Shown in pieces: positions 1-8,274 of a stretch of DNA of 64,000 nt. The first letter of the stretch is position 1. Each line of letters starts with the position of its first letter. The position numbers and the translations under genes are program-made. Source of the stretch: Sphingobium_A sp965228065 (GTDB taxonomy: Bacteria > Pseudomonadota > Alphaproteobacteria > Sphingomonadales > Sphingomonadaceae); contig OZ245788.1 of NCBI GenBank assembly GCA_965228065.1, forward strand, positions 4,836,001-4,900,000, in the 5' to 3' direction. Under the pieces are notes generated by a model. It was not told the DNA's origin. It searched no databases and saw only the letters and a list, made by a program, of their open reading frames with translations.

Positions 1-64
1 TCATCAGGATCGCCGGGCCGACCGTAACGGCGAACCGGCCAATCGCGGCGTACAAATCGCTCAC
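1..64 (-). CDS. 5' fragment of an unknown, probably membrane, protein
   Basis: Only the first 21 codons lie in the window. A GTG at 64-62 overlaps the stop codon of the upstream dehydratase gene as GTGA, and a GGAGG stands 10 bases before it inside the end of that gene, so translational coupling is likely. The readable start (VSDLYAAIGRFAVTVGPAIL) is hydrophobic from about residue 10, suggesting a membrane segment. I do not recognise the family. It could also be a chance open frame, since so little is visible. Confidence 0.45.
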   Translation of the reverse strand, partial: MSDLYAAIGRFAVTVGPAILM

Positions 65-1014
65 CCCGCCAATACCTCCGCGAATCGGCCGGAATCGACA
101 TTGCCGCCCGACAGGATGATCAGCGTCCGTTCGGTGGCGGCAACCTTGCCCGACAGCACAGCCGCAAGCGCCGCCGCCCCGCCGGGTTCGACCACCAAGC
201 GCAGCGTGTCGAAGGCGAATCGCATCGCGGCCGCCACTTCGGCCTCGCTCACCGCGACACCCGTTGCACCACGCGACTGCAGCACCTCGAAGGTCAGCGG
301 CGAGACGCGCGTGGTCTGCAATGCGTCGCAGGCAGTCGGCGGCGGATTCGAACCGACGGGAACGATCTCACCGGCGGCGAGCGACTGACACATATCGTCC
401 CAGCCGTCGGGCTCGGCGATGACGATCTCCGCATCGGGACAGGCAAGCGCGATGCCCGCCGAAAGCCCGCCTCCGCCGCAGGGAATGACGATACGATCGG
501 GCGCACCACCCGCGATCCGCTCCATCTGGGCCTGGGCCTCGATCCCGGCACTGCCCTGCCCCTCGATCACCCACGCATCGTCGAAGCTGGGAACCAGCGT
601 CGAGCCACGCTCCGAGGCGAGTCTTGCGCCGATGACCGCACGATCCTCGGTCAGTCTGTCGTGCAGCACGACTTCTGCACCGAGCGCACGGGTGTTCTCC
701 AGCTTCTTGCGCGGCGCATCGGACGGCATGACGATCACCGAGGGAATACCCAGCCGCTTGGCCGACCAGGCCACACCCTGGGCATGGTTGCCCGAGGAGA
801 ATGCGACGACGCCGGCCGCACGCTCGGTCGCGTCCAGGTCGGTCAGGCGATGCCAGGCACCGCGCAGTTTGAATGCCCCCATGGGCTGGAGCGATTCGGC
901 CTTGCACCACAAAGTGTGCCCGTCGCGCTCGAACGACAGCAGCGGGGTCTCGGGAAGAATGTCCGCGATCTTGGCGGCTGCGGCAAGGACGCCGTCTCGT
1001 GTGGGCTTGCGCAT
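61..1014 (-). CDS. Threonine/serine dehydratase family PLP enzyme
   Basis: A fold-type II PLP enzyme of 317 residues. The PLP lysine is K49 in MGAFKLRGA, followed by SSGNHAQG and the phosphate-binding loop PCGGGGLSAG; SGGN near the C-terminus is also typical. Known relatives deaminate threonine or serine to 2-oxo acids, or racemise serine. There is no C-terminal ACT regulatory domain, so this is the short catabolic-type form rather than long biosynthetic IlvA. I chose the ATG at 1014 because the open frame upstream of it reads unlike the family; a GTG-started gene follows with a 4-base overlap. Substrate (threonine, serine or hydroxyaspartate) cannot be fixed from sequence. Confidence 0.88.
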   Translation of the reverse strand: MRKPTRDGVLAAAAKIADILPETPLLSFERDGHTLWCKAESLQPMGAFKLRGAWHRLTDLDATERAAGVVAFSSGNHAQGVAWSAKRLGIPSVIVMPSDAPRKKLENTRALGAEVVLHDRLTEDRAVIGARLASERGSTLVPSFDDAWVIEGQGSAGIEAQAQMERIAGGAPDRIVIPCGGGGLSAGIALACPDAEIVIAEPDGWDDMCQSLAAGEIVPVGSNPPPTACDALQTTRVSPLTFEVLQSRGATGVAVSEAEVAAAMRFAFDTLRLVVEPGGAAALAAVLSGKVAATERTLIILSGGNVDSGRFAEVLAG

Positions 1015-1137
1015 GGGGAAGATGCTCCAGGAAATTCGCGTCGGGCCATATCGTACAGGGCATCGCCACGTCCGACTTTGCCCTGTCACGAACCATCCCT
1101 ATATAGCCGCCCTTTCCCCCGGCAAATGGAGATGGGT

Positions 1138-2343
1138 GTGAGCAAGGTCCTGGTCATTGGCGCGGGTGGCGTCGGGTCGGTCGCGGTCCACAAGATGGCG
1201 ATGAATTCCGATATCTTTTCGCACATCACTCTCGCCAGCCGCCGCAAGGCGAAGTGCGATGCGATCGCCGAGTCGGTGAAGGCGCGCACCGGCGTCACGA
1301 TCGATACCGCCGAAATCGATGCCGACGATGTCGAGGCGACGGCAGCACTGATCGAGCGCGTGAAACCGAAGCTCGTCGTCCATCTGGCGCTTCCCTATCA
1401 GGATCTGTCGATCATGGACGCGTGCCTGAAGGCCGGCGTCGATTATCTCGACACCGCCAACTACGAGCCGCGCGACGAAGCGAAGTTCGAATATGGCTGG
1501 CAATGGGCCTATCATGAGCGCTTCAAGGAAGCCGGACTGATGGCGCTGCTCGGCTCGGGCTTCGATCCAGGCGTCACCTCAGTCTTCGCCAGCTACATCA
1601 AGAAGCATCTGCTCGACCGGATCGACACGCTCGACATCCTCGACTGCAACGGCGGCGACCACGGCCAGCATTTCGCGACCAACTTCAATCCGGAAATCAA
1701 CATCCGCGAAGTGACCGCGCCGTCGCGCCACTGGGCGAACGGCGAATGGGTCGAAGGCCCTGCGCTCAGCCACAAGCAGGTCTTCGATTTCGAGGCCGTC
1801 GGCGAAAAGAACATGTACCTCATGTATCATGAGGAGCTGGAATCGCTGGCCAAGCATTACCCCGAGATCAAGCGCATCCGTTTCTGGATGACGTTCGGAG
1901 ATGCGTATCTCAAGCATCTGGAAGTGCTGCAGAATGTCGGCATGACCCGGATCGATCCGGTGATCTACGAAGGCCGCGAGATCATCCCGCTGCAGTTCCT
2001 CAAGGCCGTGCTGCCCGAGCCGTCGAGCCTGGGCGCGACGACCCATGGCAAGACCAATATCGGCGACATCGCCACCGGCGAGAAGGATGGCGCCCAGAAG
2101 ACGGTCTATGTCTACAATATCTGCGACCATGAGGACGCCTTTGAGGAAACCGGCAACCAGGCGGTGAGCTACACCACCGGCGTTCCGGCGATGATCGGTG
2201 CGGCGATGATGCTCACCGGCAAATGGCGCGGCGACGGCGTGTTCAACATCGAACAGTTCGATCCCGATCCGTTCATGGACATGCTGAACCTTCATGGCCT
2301 GCCCTGGCAGGTCAAGGAACTGCCGGCACCGCTGGATTTCTGA
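1138..2343 (+). CDS. Carboxynorspermidine/carboxyspermidine dehydrogenase (saccharopine dehydrogenase family)
   Basis: A 401-residue NAD(P)-dependent enzyme of the saccharopine dehydrogenase family. The N-terminus MSKVLVIGAGGVGSV carries the Rossmann GxGxxG at residues 8-13. In the known alternative polyamine route this enzyme reductively condenses aspartate semialdehyde with putrescine (or diaminopropane) to carboxyspermidine (or carboxynorspermidine). The decarboxylase and an ornithine decarboxylase follow on the same strand, which supports this role over lysine metabolism. The GTG at 1138 has GGAG six bases upstream; ATGs at 1126 and 1132 are possible but poorly placed. It is divergent from the dehydratase, with about 120 bases between starts. 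Confidence 0.88.
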   Translation: MSKVLVIGAGGVGSVAVHKMAMNSDIFSHITLASRRKAKCDAIAESVKARTGVTIDTAEIDADDVEATAALIERVKPKLVVHLALPYQDLSIMDACLKAGVDYLDTANYEPRDEAKFEYGWQWAYHERFKEAGLMALLGSGFDPGVTSVFASYIKKHLLDRIDTLDILDCNGGDHGQHFATNFNPEINIREVTAPSRHWANGEWVEGPALSHKQVFDFEAVGEKNMYLMYHEELESLAKHYPEIKRIRFWMTFGDAYLKHLEVLQNVGMTRIDPVIYEGREIIPLQFLKAVLPEPSSLGATTHGKTNIGDIATGEKDGAQKTVYVYNICDHEDAFEETGNQAVSYTTGVPAMIGAAMMLTGKWRGDGVFNIEQFDPDPFMDMLNLHGLPWQVKELPAPLDF

Positions 2344-2390
2344 GCCGAAAAGCCCTCTCCTCTTCAGGGAGCGTTGTGCGGTATCGAGGT

Positions 2391-2435
2391 GCGAAATGCC
2401 CCCAGCATTTCGCAGATCGTGCCGGGGGCACGATC
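2391..2435. repeat. Two adjacent perfect hairpins in the leader of the decarboxylase gene
   Basis: GCGAAATGC and GCATTTCGC (2391-2399, 2405-2413) form a 9-base stem with loop CCCCA. One base later GATCGTGCC and GGCACGATC (2415-2423, 2427-2435) form a second 9-base stem with loop GGG. Neither is followed by a T run, so simple intrinsic termination is unlikely. They may be RNA-processing or REP-like palindromes. Confidence 0.6.
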
Positions 2436-2531
2436 GGCCTCGCCACCGCATAACGCTGGGTTGAGATAGGATGGCCGTCGGGAGAGGCGGCCCACCAAAG
2501 CCCGAGCGCACCCGAGTCCCCCTCTCCCCGG

Positions 2532-2555
2532 CCCTCTCCCCTAAAGGGGCGAGGG
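2532..2555. repeat. Hairpin next to the decarboxylase ribosome binding site
   Basis: CCCTCTCCCCT (2532-2542) pairs with AGGGGCGAGGG (2545-2555) with one mismatch and a two-base loop. The right arm abuts the AGGAG that serves the ATG at 2569, so folding could affect its accessibility. Together with the paired hairpins upstream it fills most of the 225-base gap 2344-2568, in which I see no gene. Confidence 0.5.
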
Positions 2556-2568
2556 AGGAGCAAGACCC

Positions 2569-3741
2569 ATGGAAACCAGAGCCGGCGATCCCGGAGCCTT
2601 TGCCCATTTCGACCTGAGCCGCGTGCCCAGCCCCTGCTTCGTCGTCGACGAAGCCGCGGTGCGGCGCAATCTTGCCGTGCTGAAGGACGTGCGCGACCGG
2701 TCCGGCGCGAAGGTCCTGCTGGCACTCAAGGCGTTTTCGATGTGGTCGCTGGGCGATGTCGTCGGCGAATATCTCGACGGAGTGTGCGCTTCAGGCCTGT
2801 GGGAGGCTCTGCTGGGCCGCGAGAAATATCATGGCGAGGTCGCGACCTATTGCGCCGGCTACAAGGCCGAGGACATGCCGGAGATACTGCGCCTGTCCGA
2901 TCATGTCATCTTCAACAGCCCCGCCCAGCACAAGCGCTTCCAGCCCGAGATCGCGGCGGCGCGTGCGGCGGGCGACGTGTTCGACATCGGCCTGCGGATT
3001 AATCCCGAGCATAGCGAAGGCGAGGTTCCCAAATACGACCCGTGTCAGCCGGGATCGCGCCTGGGCTTTCCCGTGTCGCAACTGCGCCCCGAGCATCTCG
3101 AAGGGGTGGACGGGCTGCACTTCCATTCGCTGTGCGAACAGGATTTCGAGCCGCTGCGCCGCACATGGACATCTCTCGAACCGAAGTTAAAATCCTATTT
3201 CAACCAATTGAAATGGATTAATTTTGGTGGAGGTCACCATATCACACGCGCCGATTACCAGCGCGACGAACTGGTCGAATTCATCCGCGGCGTGCGCGAG
3301 TCCACCGGCCTCGACCTGTTCATCGAACCGGGCGAAGCGACCGCGCTGGATGCCGGAATCCTGGTCGGCGAAATCCTCGACACATTCGAGAATGCCATGC
3401 CGATCGGCATCACCGATATTTCGGCCACCTGTCATATGCCCGACGTGATCGAGGCGCCCTATAGGCCTGCGATGCTGGGCGAAGTGGAGGACGGCGTCGC
3501 GGTGCGGCTGGGCGGTCCCTCCTGCCTGGCAGGCGACATTATCGGCGACTATCGATTCGCGTCTCCACCGCAGCCGGGCGACCGCATCGCCTTCCTCGAC
3601 CAGGCGCATTATTCGATGGTGAAGACCAACAGCTTCAACGGTGTACCACTGCCTGCGATCGCGCTGTGGAACAGCGAAACCGACTCGGTCAGCGTCATAA
3701 AGCGCTTTTCCTACGAGGATTTCCGCGACCGACTGTCGTGA
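2569..3741 (+). CDS. nspC: Carboxynorspermidine/carboxyspermidine decarboxylase
   Basis: A 390-residue alanine-racemase-fold PLP decarboxylase. The PLP lysine is K54 in LLALKAFS; other family features are the HFHSLCEQ segment, GGGHH, EPGEA and the CHMPDVIEAPY block. It removes the carboxyl group from carboxy(nor)spermidine, giving spermidine or norspermidine, the last step of the aspartate-semialdehyde polyamine route. The start has AGGAG eight bases upstream. It follows the dehydrogenase gene after a hairpin-rich gap of 225 bases, so cotranscription is possible but not certain. Intrinsic product preference (spermidine or norspermidine) is not readable; linkage to ornithine decarboxylase favours spermidine. 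Confidence 0.92.
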   Translation: METRAGDPGAFAHFDLSRVPSPCFVVDEAAVRRNLAVLKDVRDRSGAKVLLALKAFSMWSLGDVVGEYLDGVCASGLWEALLGREKYHGEVATYCAGYKAEDMPEILRLSDHVIFNSPAQHKRFQPEIAAARAAGDVFDIGLRINPEHSEGEVPKYDPCQPGSRLGFPVSQLRPEHLEGVDGLHFHSLCEQDFEPLRRTWTSLEPKLKSYFNQLKWINFGGGHHITRADYQRDELVEFIRGVRESTGLDLFIEPGEATALDAGILVGEILDTFENAMPIGITDISATCHMPDVIEAPYRPAMLGEVEDGVAVRLGGPSCLAGDIIGDYRFASPPQPGDRIAFLDQAHYSMVKTNSFNGVPLPAIALWNSETDSVSVIKRFSYEDFRDRLS

Positions 3742-3747
3742 AAACCA

Positions 3748-3778
3748 CGCGGGACGGATGCCTTTCGTCCCGCGCTTT
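3748..3778 (+). terminator. Likely intrinsic terminator after nspC
   Basis: CGCGGGACG (3748-3756) and CGTCCCGCG (3766-3774) form a perfect 9-base stem with a 9-base loop, followed by CTTTCC. It lies seven bases after the nspC stop. The T run is short, so termination may be partial. Confidence 0.6.
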
Positions 3779-3945
3779 CCTCATTATGGCCCGAAAATGC
3801 GGCCATTTGGGCACGGCTACGTAATAATCGCGCAAACGGTCTTTACACCCCCGCCCCCCCCACATATATCGCGCTTCCTCGCTGCCCCATGGGACTTCCA
3901 CCGCAAGGCAGCTCTTCGTGAACTACCCACTGGAGGTCCCTTGAG

Positions 3946-5139
3946 TTGCACAAGCATCATAGCGCGCTGGGGCTAGCGACCGCCCTTCGTCCGGTTCAGC
4001 CGGTCACGCTCATTCGTCCGCACGCCGCAGAGCGTGCCGCCCGTTTCTTCGTTGAGAAGTTTCCGGGGCGGTCACTCTATGCGGTCAAGGCGAACCCCTC
4101 ACCCGATCTGCTTCAGATCCTGTGGGATAGCGGAATCACGCATTACGACGTCGCCTCGATCTCCGAGGTGCGCATGGTCGCGAAAACGCTGCCCGAGGCA
4201 GAGCTTTGCTTCATGCACCCGGTCAAGGCCGAGGAAGCGATCCGTGAGGCGTATTTCACGCATGGCGTGAAGACCTTCTCGCTCGATTCGCTCGAAGAAC
4301 TGGACAAGATCATGCGTGCCACGCGGCATGCGAGCGACCTGACGCTCGCGGTTCGCCTGCGCGTGTCGTCGGACCATTCCAAGCTCAGCCTGGCGTCGAA
4401 GTTCGGCGCAGCGCCCGCCGAGGTTTCGGAACTGCTGATGGCGACCCGCCAGGCGGCGGATACGCTGGGCATCTGCTTCCATGTCGGCAGCCAGGCGATG
4501 ACGCCGCGCGCATACACCGAAGCGATGGAGCAGGTTCGCGCAGCGATCGTCCAGGCGGCGGTCACCGTCGATCTGGTCGATGTCGGCGGCGGTTTCCCCT
4601 CGGTCTATCCGGGGATGGAGCCGCCCGCGCTCGAAGCGTATTTCGCCGCGATCCACGCCGCGTTCGAGGATCTGCCGATCAGCTATTCGGCGGAACTCTG
4701 GTGCGAACCGGGCCGTGCGCTGTGCGCCGAATATGCGAGCCTGCTGGTCCGCGTCGAGCGGCGCCGTGGCGACGAGCTCTACATCAACGACGGCGCCTAT
4801 GGCGCTCTGTTCGATGCAGCGCATGTCGGCTGGCGCTTTCCGGTCAATCTGATCCGCGAGGATCAGAGCGACACGCGCGACATGGCGTTCAGCTTCTACG
4901 GGCCGACCTGTGACGATCTCGATCATATGACCGGTCCGTTCATGCTGCCCGCCGATACCCGGGCCGGCGACTATATCGAGATCGGCATGCTCGGCGCCTA
5001 TGGCTGCGCGATGCGCACCGCCTTCAACGGCTTCGGCGAAGTCGGCACGGTGATCGCGGAGGACGAGCCGATGGCAAGCCTCTACACCGAGATCGAAGCG
5101 CCGCGTCGCAGCTCGGTGGTGACGCTCAAGCGGGTCTGA
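3946..5139 (+). CDS. Ornithine (or ornithine/lysine) decarboxylase, fold-type III
   Basis: A 397-residue eukaryotic-type decarboxylase of the DABA/DAP/ornithine/arginine family. The PLP lysine is K48 in LYAVKANPSPD; HVGSQ, DVGGGFPS, CEPGR and the active-site segment GPTCDDLD are all present. It makes putrescine from ornithine, feeding the carboxyspermidine pair encoded just upstream. The start is TTG with GGAGG nine bases before it; no better ATG exists. The preceding 204-base gap holds the nspC terminator and presumably its own promoter, although I cannot place one convincingly. Lysine activity cannot be excluded. Confidence 0.9.
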   Translation: MHKHHSALGLATALRPVQPVTLIRPHAAERAARFFVEKFPGRSLYAVKANPSPDLLQILWDSGITHYDVASISEVRMVAKTLPEAELCFMHPVKAEEAIREAYFTHGVKTFSLDSLEELDKIMRATRHASDLTLAVRLRVSSDHSKLSLASKFGAAPAEVSELLMATRQAADTLGICFHVGSQAMTPRAYTEAMEQVRAAIVQAAVTVDLVDVGGGFPSVYPGMEPPALEAYFAAIHAAFEDLPISYSAELWCEPGRALCAEYASLLVRVERRRGDELYINDGAYGALFDAAHVGWRFPVNLIREDQSDTRDMAFSFYGPTCDDLDHMTGPFMLPADTRAGDYIEIGMLGAYGCAMRTAFNGFGEVGTVIAEDEPMASLYTEIEAPRRSSVVTLKRV

Positions 5140-5185
5140 GCTTTGGCGCATCTGAGTTTCGTTTGACGACTGAAACGACCTGAAG

Positions 5186-5223
5186 CACCCTCTCCTTCAT
5201 AACGAAGGAGGGGGTGTTTTCTT
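5186..5223 (+). terminator. Intrinsic terminator directly abutting the MAPEG start codon
   Basis: CACCCTCTCCTTC (5186-5198) pairs with GAAGGAGGGGGTG (5204-5216) with one mismatch, loop ATAAC, then TTTTCTT (5217-5223). The ATG of the next gene begins at 5224. The right arm contains GGAGG, the only ribosome-binding-like sequence for that gene, so the stem would also hide it. Confidence 0.8.
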
Positions 5224-5643
5224 ATGAAGAGCGAGATCCTCGCGCCCGTGGTGGCGCTGGTGCTGTGGTCGCTGGTGATGTGGGTCTGGATGTACGCCAC
5301 GCGCATACCGGCGATGCAGCGATTGAACGTCAAGCTGGACCCGACAGTGCCACCCGGCACGCTGACCGCGATCCTGCCGCCCGACGTCCGCTGGAAAGCG
5401 GACAATTACAATCATCTGATGGAACAGCCGACGATCTTCTACGCGATCGCGCTGACATTGGCCCTGCTCGGCGCGGGCGACGGACTGAACGCGCAGATCG
5501 CCTGGGCCTATGTCGGCCTACGCATCCTCCACAGCCTGATCCAGGTGACGGTCAACCGGATCATGGCGCGCTTCATCGTCTTCGTGCTGAGCACATTGGT
5601 GCTGGCCATGCTGGCAATCCACGCGGCGCTGATCGTGTTCTGA
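5224..5643 (+). CDS. MAPEG family membrane protein
   Basis: A 139-residue protein with four hydrophobic segments (about 8-26, 72-86, 92-110 and 114-138) and the MAPEG-like block RWKADNYNHLMEQPTIFYA, matching the usual length of this membrane glutathione-metabolism superfamily. Bacterial members are generally uncharacterised; some conjugate glutathione or reduce peroxides. Its ATG follows immediately after the U-tract of a terminator, and its only Shine-Dalgarno candidate lies inside the terminator stem. It is convergent with the RNA methyltransferase gene, with 28 bases between stops. Confidence 0.85.
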   Translation: MKSEILAPVVALVLWSLVMWVWMYATRIPAMQRLNVKLDPTVPPGTLTAILPPDVRWKADNYNHLMEQPTIFYAIALTLALLGAGDGLNAQIAWAYVGLRILHSLIQVTVNRIMARFIVFVLSTLVLAMLAIHAALIVF

Positions 5644-5671
5644 GATCCGGAGGCCGCAAAGAGCCGCTCAT

Positions 5672-6871
5672 TCACTGCACGAATGCGGCTGCCAGCTCGA
5701 CATGCGTCGACCAGCGGAACTGGCCGACCGGGGTGATCCGCTCCAGCCGGTAGCCGCCGGCGATCAGCGTTTTGGCATCGCGTGCGAATGTCGCGGGGTT
5801 GCACGAGACATAGGCGATACGCGGCACCTTGGACGCGGCCAGGGCTTTCACCTGCTCCTCCGCGCCCGCACGTGGGGGATCCAGCACGATCGCGCCAAAG
5901 CGGTCGATCTCCGCGGTGGTGAGCGGGCGGCGATAAAGATCGCGATGATCGACGAAAACCGGGCGCTGCACGCGGCCAGCCCCCGATTTGAGCGCGCCGG
6001 CGGCATCCCGCGCGGCTTCCGCTGCATAGACCTTGCACGAGCCCGATAGCGCCAGGGCAAATGTGCCGAGGCCGGAGAACAGGTCGGCGACGGTCGATGC
6101 GTCCCCGACCGCGTCGATCACGGCGGCGACAAGCACCGCTTCACCGTCCGCGGTCGCCTGGAGGAAGCTGTCGTGCGGAAGCGGCACCGGCACCCCGCCA
6201 AGCGTCACCGTCACTGGATCGGGCTCCCAGCGGGTCTGAGGGCCATATCCATCGTCGATCGACAGTCGTGCCAATCCATTGGCGGACGCAAACTCCGTCA
6301 ATGCCTCTGTGGCAGTGAGTCCATCGGCGTCGATCCCGTCGATCAGCAGGTCGACACCCTGATCGGCCAGCGTCATCCTGAGATTCGCCACGCGCTTCTC
6401 GCGCAGCATCTGCCCGAGCAGCGTGCGCAGCGGCCCAACCAGCGCGAACAGCGCGGGGTGGAGCACTGCGCAGTCGGCCATGTCGACGATGCGATGACTG
6501 GCCCCCGCGTTGAAGCCGATCAGCACCCGTCGTCCGCGTCGTTCGGCCTTCAGGCTGGCGCGACGACGGCCATGCGGCGGGGAAAGATGTACGGGCGAGA
6601 TCTCGGGAATGGCGATGTCCTGCGCCGCGAGCCCGACAGTGATGCGATCACGAACGAACCCCGCATAGCTCTCATCGTCAAGCTGCTGGAGCTGGCAACC
6701 GCCACATTCCGGAAAATGCGAACATTGCGGCGGATTATGACGGTTTCCCGGAATGATGGTCCCATCTGACGTCACGGCGTCGCCGGGTGCGGAAAATGGC
6801 ACATAGCGTCCGTCCTCCGTCACCCCATCACCGCGGGCTGCGATACGAACGATCTCGGAGGTCTCTGTCAT
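5672..6871 (-). CDS. Class I SAM-dependent RNA uracil-5 methyltransferase (RumA/TrmA family)
   Basis: A 399-residue enzyme with the RlmD-type architecture. An N-terminal iron-sulfur motif is visible as CSHFPECGGC (C-x5-C-x2-C), with a later cysteine in MADCAV. The methyltransferase domain has DLFSGLGTFAL, and the C-terminus has the DPPRAG motif and catalytic cysteine in SCNPATFARD. Known relatives make 5-methyluridine in 23S rRNA (U1939 or U747 types). The ATG at 6871 follows the stop of nnr by two bases (TAGTGATG), so the two genes are probably translated as an operon. Which uridine it modifies is not decidable here, so I give no symbol. Confidence 0.9.
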   Translation of the reverse strand: MTETSEIVRIAARGDGVTEDGRYVPFSAPGDAVTSDGTIIPGNRHNPPQCSHFPECGGCQLQQLDDESYAGFVRDRITVGLAAQDIAIPEISPVHLSPPHGRRRASLKAERRGRRVLIGFNAGASHRIVDMADCAVLHPALFALVGPLRTLLGQMLREKRVANLRMTLADQGVDLLIDGIDADGLTATEALTEFASANGLARLSIDDGYGPQTRWEPDPVTVTLGGVPVPLPHDSFLQATADGEAVLVAAVIDAVGDASTVADLFSGLGTFALALSGSCKVYAAEAARDAAGALKSGAGRVQRPVFVDHRDLYRRPLTTAEIDRFGAIVLDPPRAGAEEQVKALAASKVPRIAYVSCNPATFARDAKTLIAGGYRLERITPVGQFRWSTHVELAAAFVQ

Positions 6872-6873
6872 CA

Positions 6874-8274
6874 CTACACCTGAAAGCATTGCGCGAGTGC
6901 GCCGGAAAGTTGAGGGGCCAGATCGTCGGCGATGAAGGCCGGCCCGGCGCGGCGGGCGGCTTCGGAATGGAGCCATACCCCTGCACTGGCGGCAGCGAAC
7001 GCATCCAGTCCGCGCGCGCGCATCGCCGCGATGATGCCGGCCAGCACATCGCCGGTGCCGCCAGTGGAGAGCCAGGCCGAACCGGGCGGACACATCGCGA
7101 CCTGCCCGTCGGGCGACGCAATCACCGTGTCCGCCCCCTTATGGACGACGACCGCGCCCGAACGCTCGGCAGCGGCGAGTGCGCGATCGATCTTGCTCGC
7201 CCCATCTCCTCCGGCACGGCCGAAAAGTCCTTCGAACTCGCCATCATGCGGCGTGAGGATCGCCATCTCGGGAAATTCGGCCAGCCGCTCCACGCCGCCC
7301 CTGCCGATCAGACGGAGCGCTCCGGCGTCGAGCACGAGCGGATGCCCCGATTCGAGCGCGGGATCCAGAAGGCTCCGTCCGCTATCGTCGGGTCGCATAC
7401 CCGGCCCGACCAGCACCGCGTTGACCCGTCGGTCGGCAAGTCCGTCGGGAACATCTTCGAGCGTCCGGCAGATCAGCGCATCGGGCCCGCCCTGCGCACC
7501 GTAGAGCTTCACCATGCCCGCGCCTGCGCGAAAGGCGGCGGTTGTAGCGAGACGCGCAGCCCCGGCCATGCCACCGCCGATCACCATCACCATGCCGCGG
7601 GTATATTTGTGATCCTGCGGCCCCGGCCTGACGAGCGTCGGACGGGCCACCTCATGCCAATCGGTCGAGACGGGCACGCCGATCTCTGCAAGCAGCACCG
7701 AGCCGCACAGTTCGGCAGCCGGCTGAAGGCGGTGAACCGGCTTCAGCGCGCCAAGCGCGAGAGTCGCATCGAAGTGCGGCACTGCGGCGAGCAACGCACC
7801 AGTATCGGTCTGGAGCCCGCTGGGCAGATCGACGGCGAGGCTGAAATGCGCGTCCCGAACCAGTCGGGCGAGCGGATCGGCGGCAGCGGCATCGAGCGGC
7901 CGCGACAGTCCGGTGCCGAACAGTGCATCGACCAGAGTCGGCGCAGGGCCCGCATCGGCGATCGGTTCGACCGGGCCATCCCATCCGGCGCGTGCGCGGA
8001 TTGCCACCTCGCTACGCGGCGCCGCGAGCGCCGCCACGCGGACATTGGCGCCCCGTGCCTTCAGATAACGCGCCGCGACATAACCGTCGCCGCCATTGTT
8101 GCCGGGACCGCACAGGATCAGAACCGGCCGGCCGCCGCCGAAGCGCCATGCAGCTTCGGCAACGGCACGGCCCGCGCGGTCCATCAGACTGTCGACCGAT
8201 GTCCCCGCGCGGATAGCCCGCTCCTCCGCCGCGCGCATGGCGGCGGCGGTCAGAATCGGGCGCTGACGGATCAT
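6874..8274 (-). CDS. nnr: Bifunctional NAD(P)H-hydrate epimerase/dehydratase
   Basis: A 466-residue fusion that repairs damaged NAD(P)H hydrates. The N-terminal YjeF epimerase half shows GPGNNGGDGYVAARYL and VDLPSGL. The C-terminal ADP-dependent dehydratase half shows LTPHDGEFEGLF, VVHKGADT and the nucleotide-binding GGTGDVLAG. The size agrees with bacterial fusions. The ATG overlaps the upstream lipoprotein stop as ATGA. The gene is followed after two bases by the RNA methyltransferase. Confidence 0.94.
   Translation of the reverse strand: MIRQRPILTAAAMRAAEERAIRAGTSVDSLMDRAGRAVAEAAWRFGGGRPVLILCGPGNNGGDGYVAARYLKARGANVRVAALAAPRSEVAIRARAGWDGPVEPIADAGPAPTLVDALFGTGLSRPLDAAAADPLARLVRDAHFSLAVDLPSGLQTDTGALLAAVPHFDATLALGALKPVHRLQPAAELCGSVLLAEIGVPVSTDWHEVARPTLVRPGPQDHKYTRGMVMVIGGGMAGAARLATTAAFRAGAGMVKLYGAQGGPDALICRTLEDVPDGLADRRVNAVLVGPGMRPDDSGRSLLDPALESGHPLVLDAGALRLIGRGGVERLAEFPEMAILTPHDGEFEGLFGRAGGDGASKIDRALAAAERSGAVVVHKGADTVIASPDGQVAMCPPGSAWLSTGGTGDVLAGIIAAMRARGLDAFAAASAGVWLHSEAARRAGPAFIADDLAPQLSGALAQCFQV

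Noticed and set aside
2344..5223. CRISPR-like or mobile origin for the intergenic palindromes
   Set aside because: The repeats are unique hairpins, not regularly spaced direct repeats, and no cas or transposase genes are in the window.
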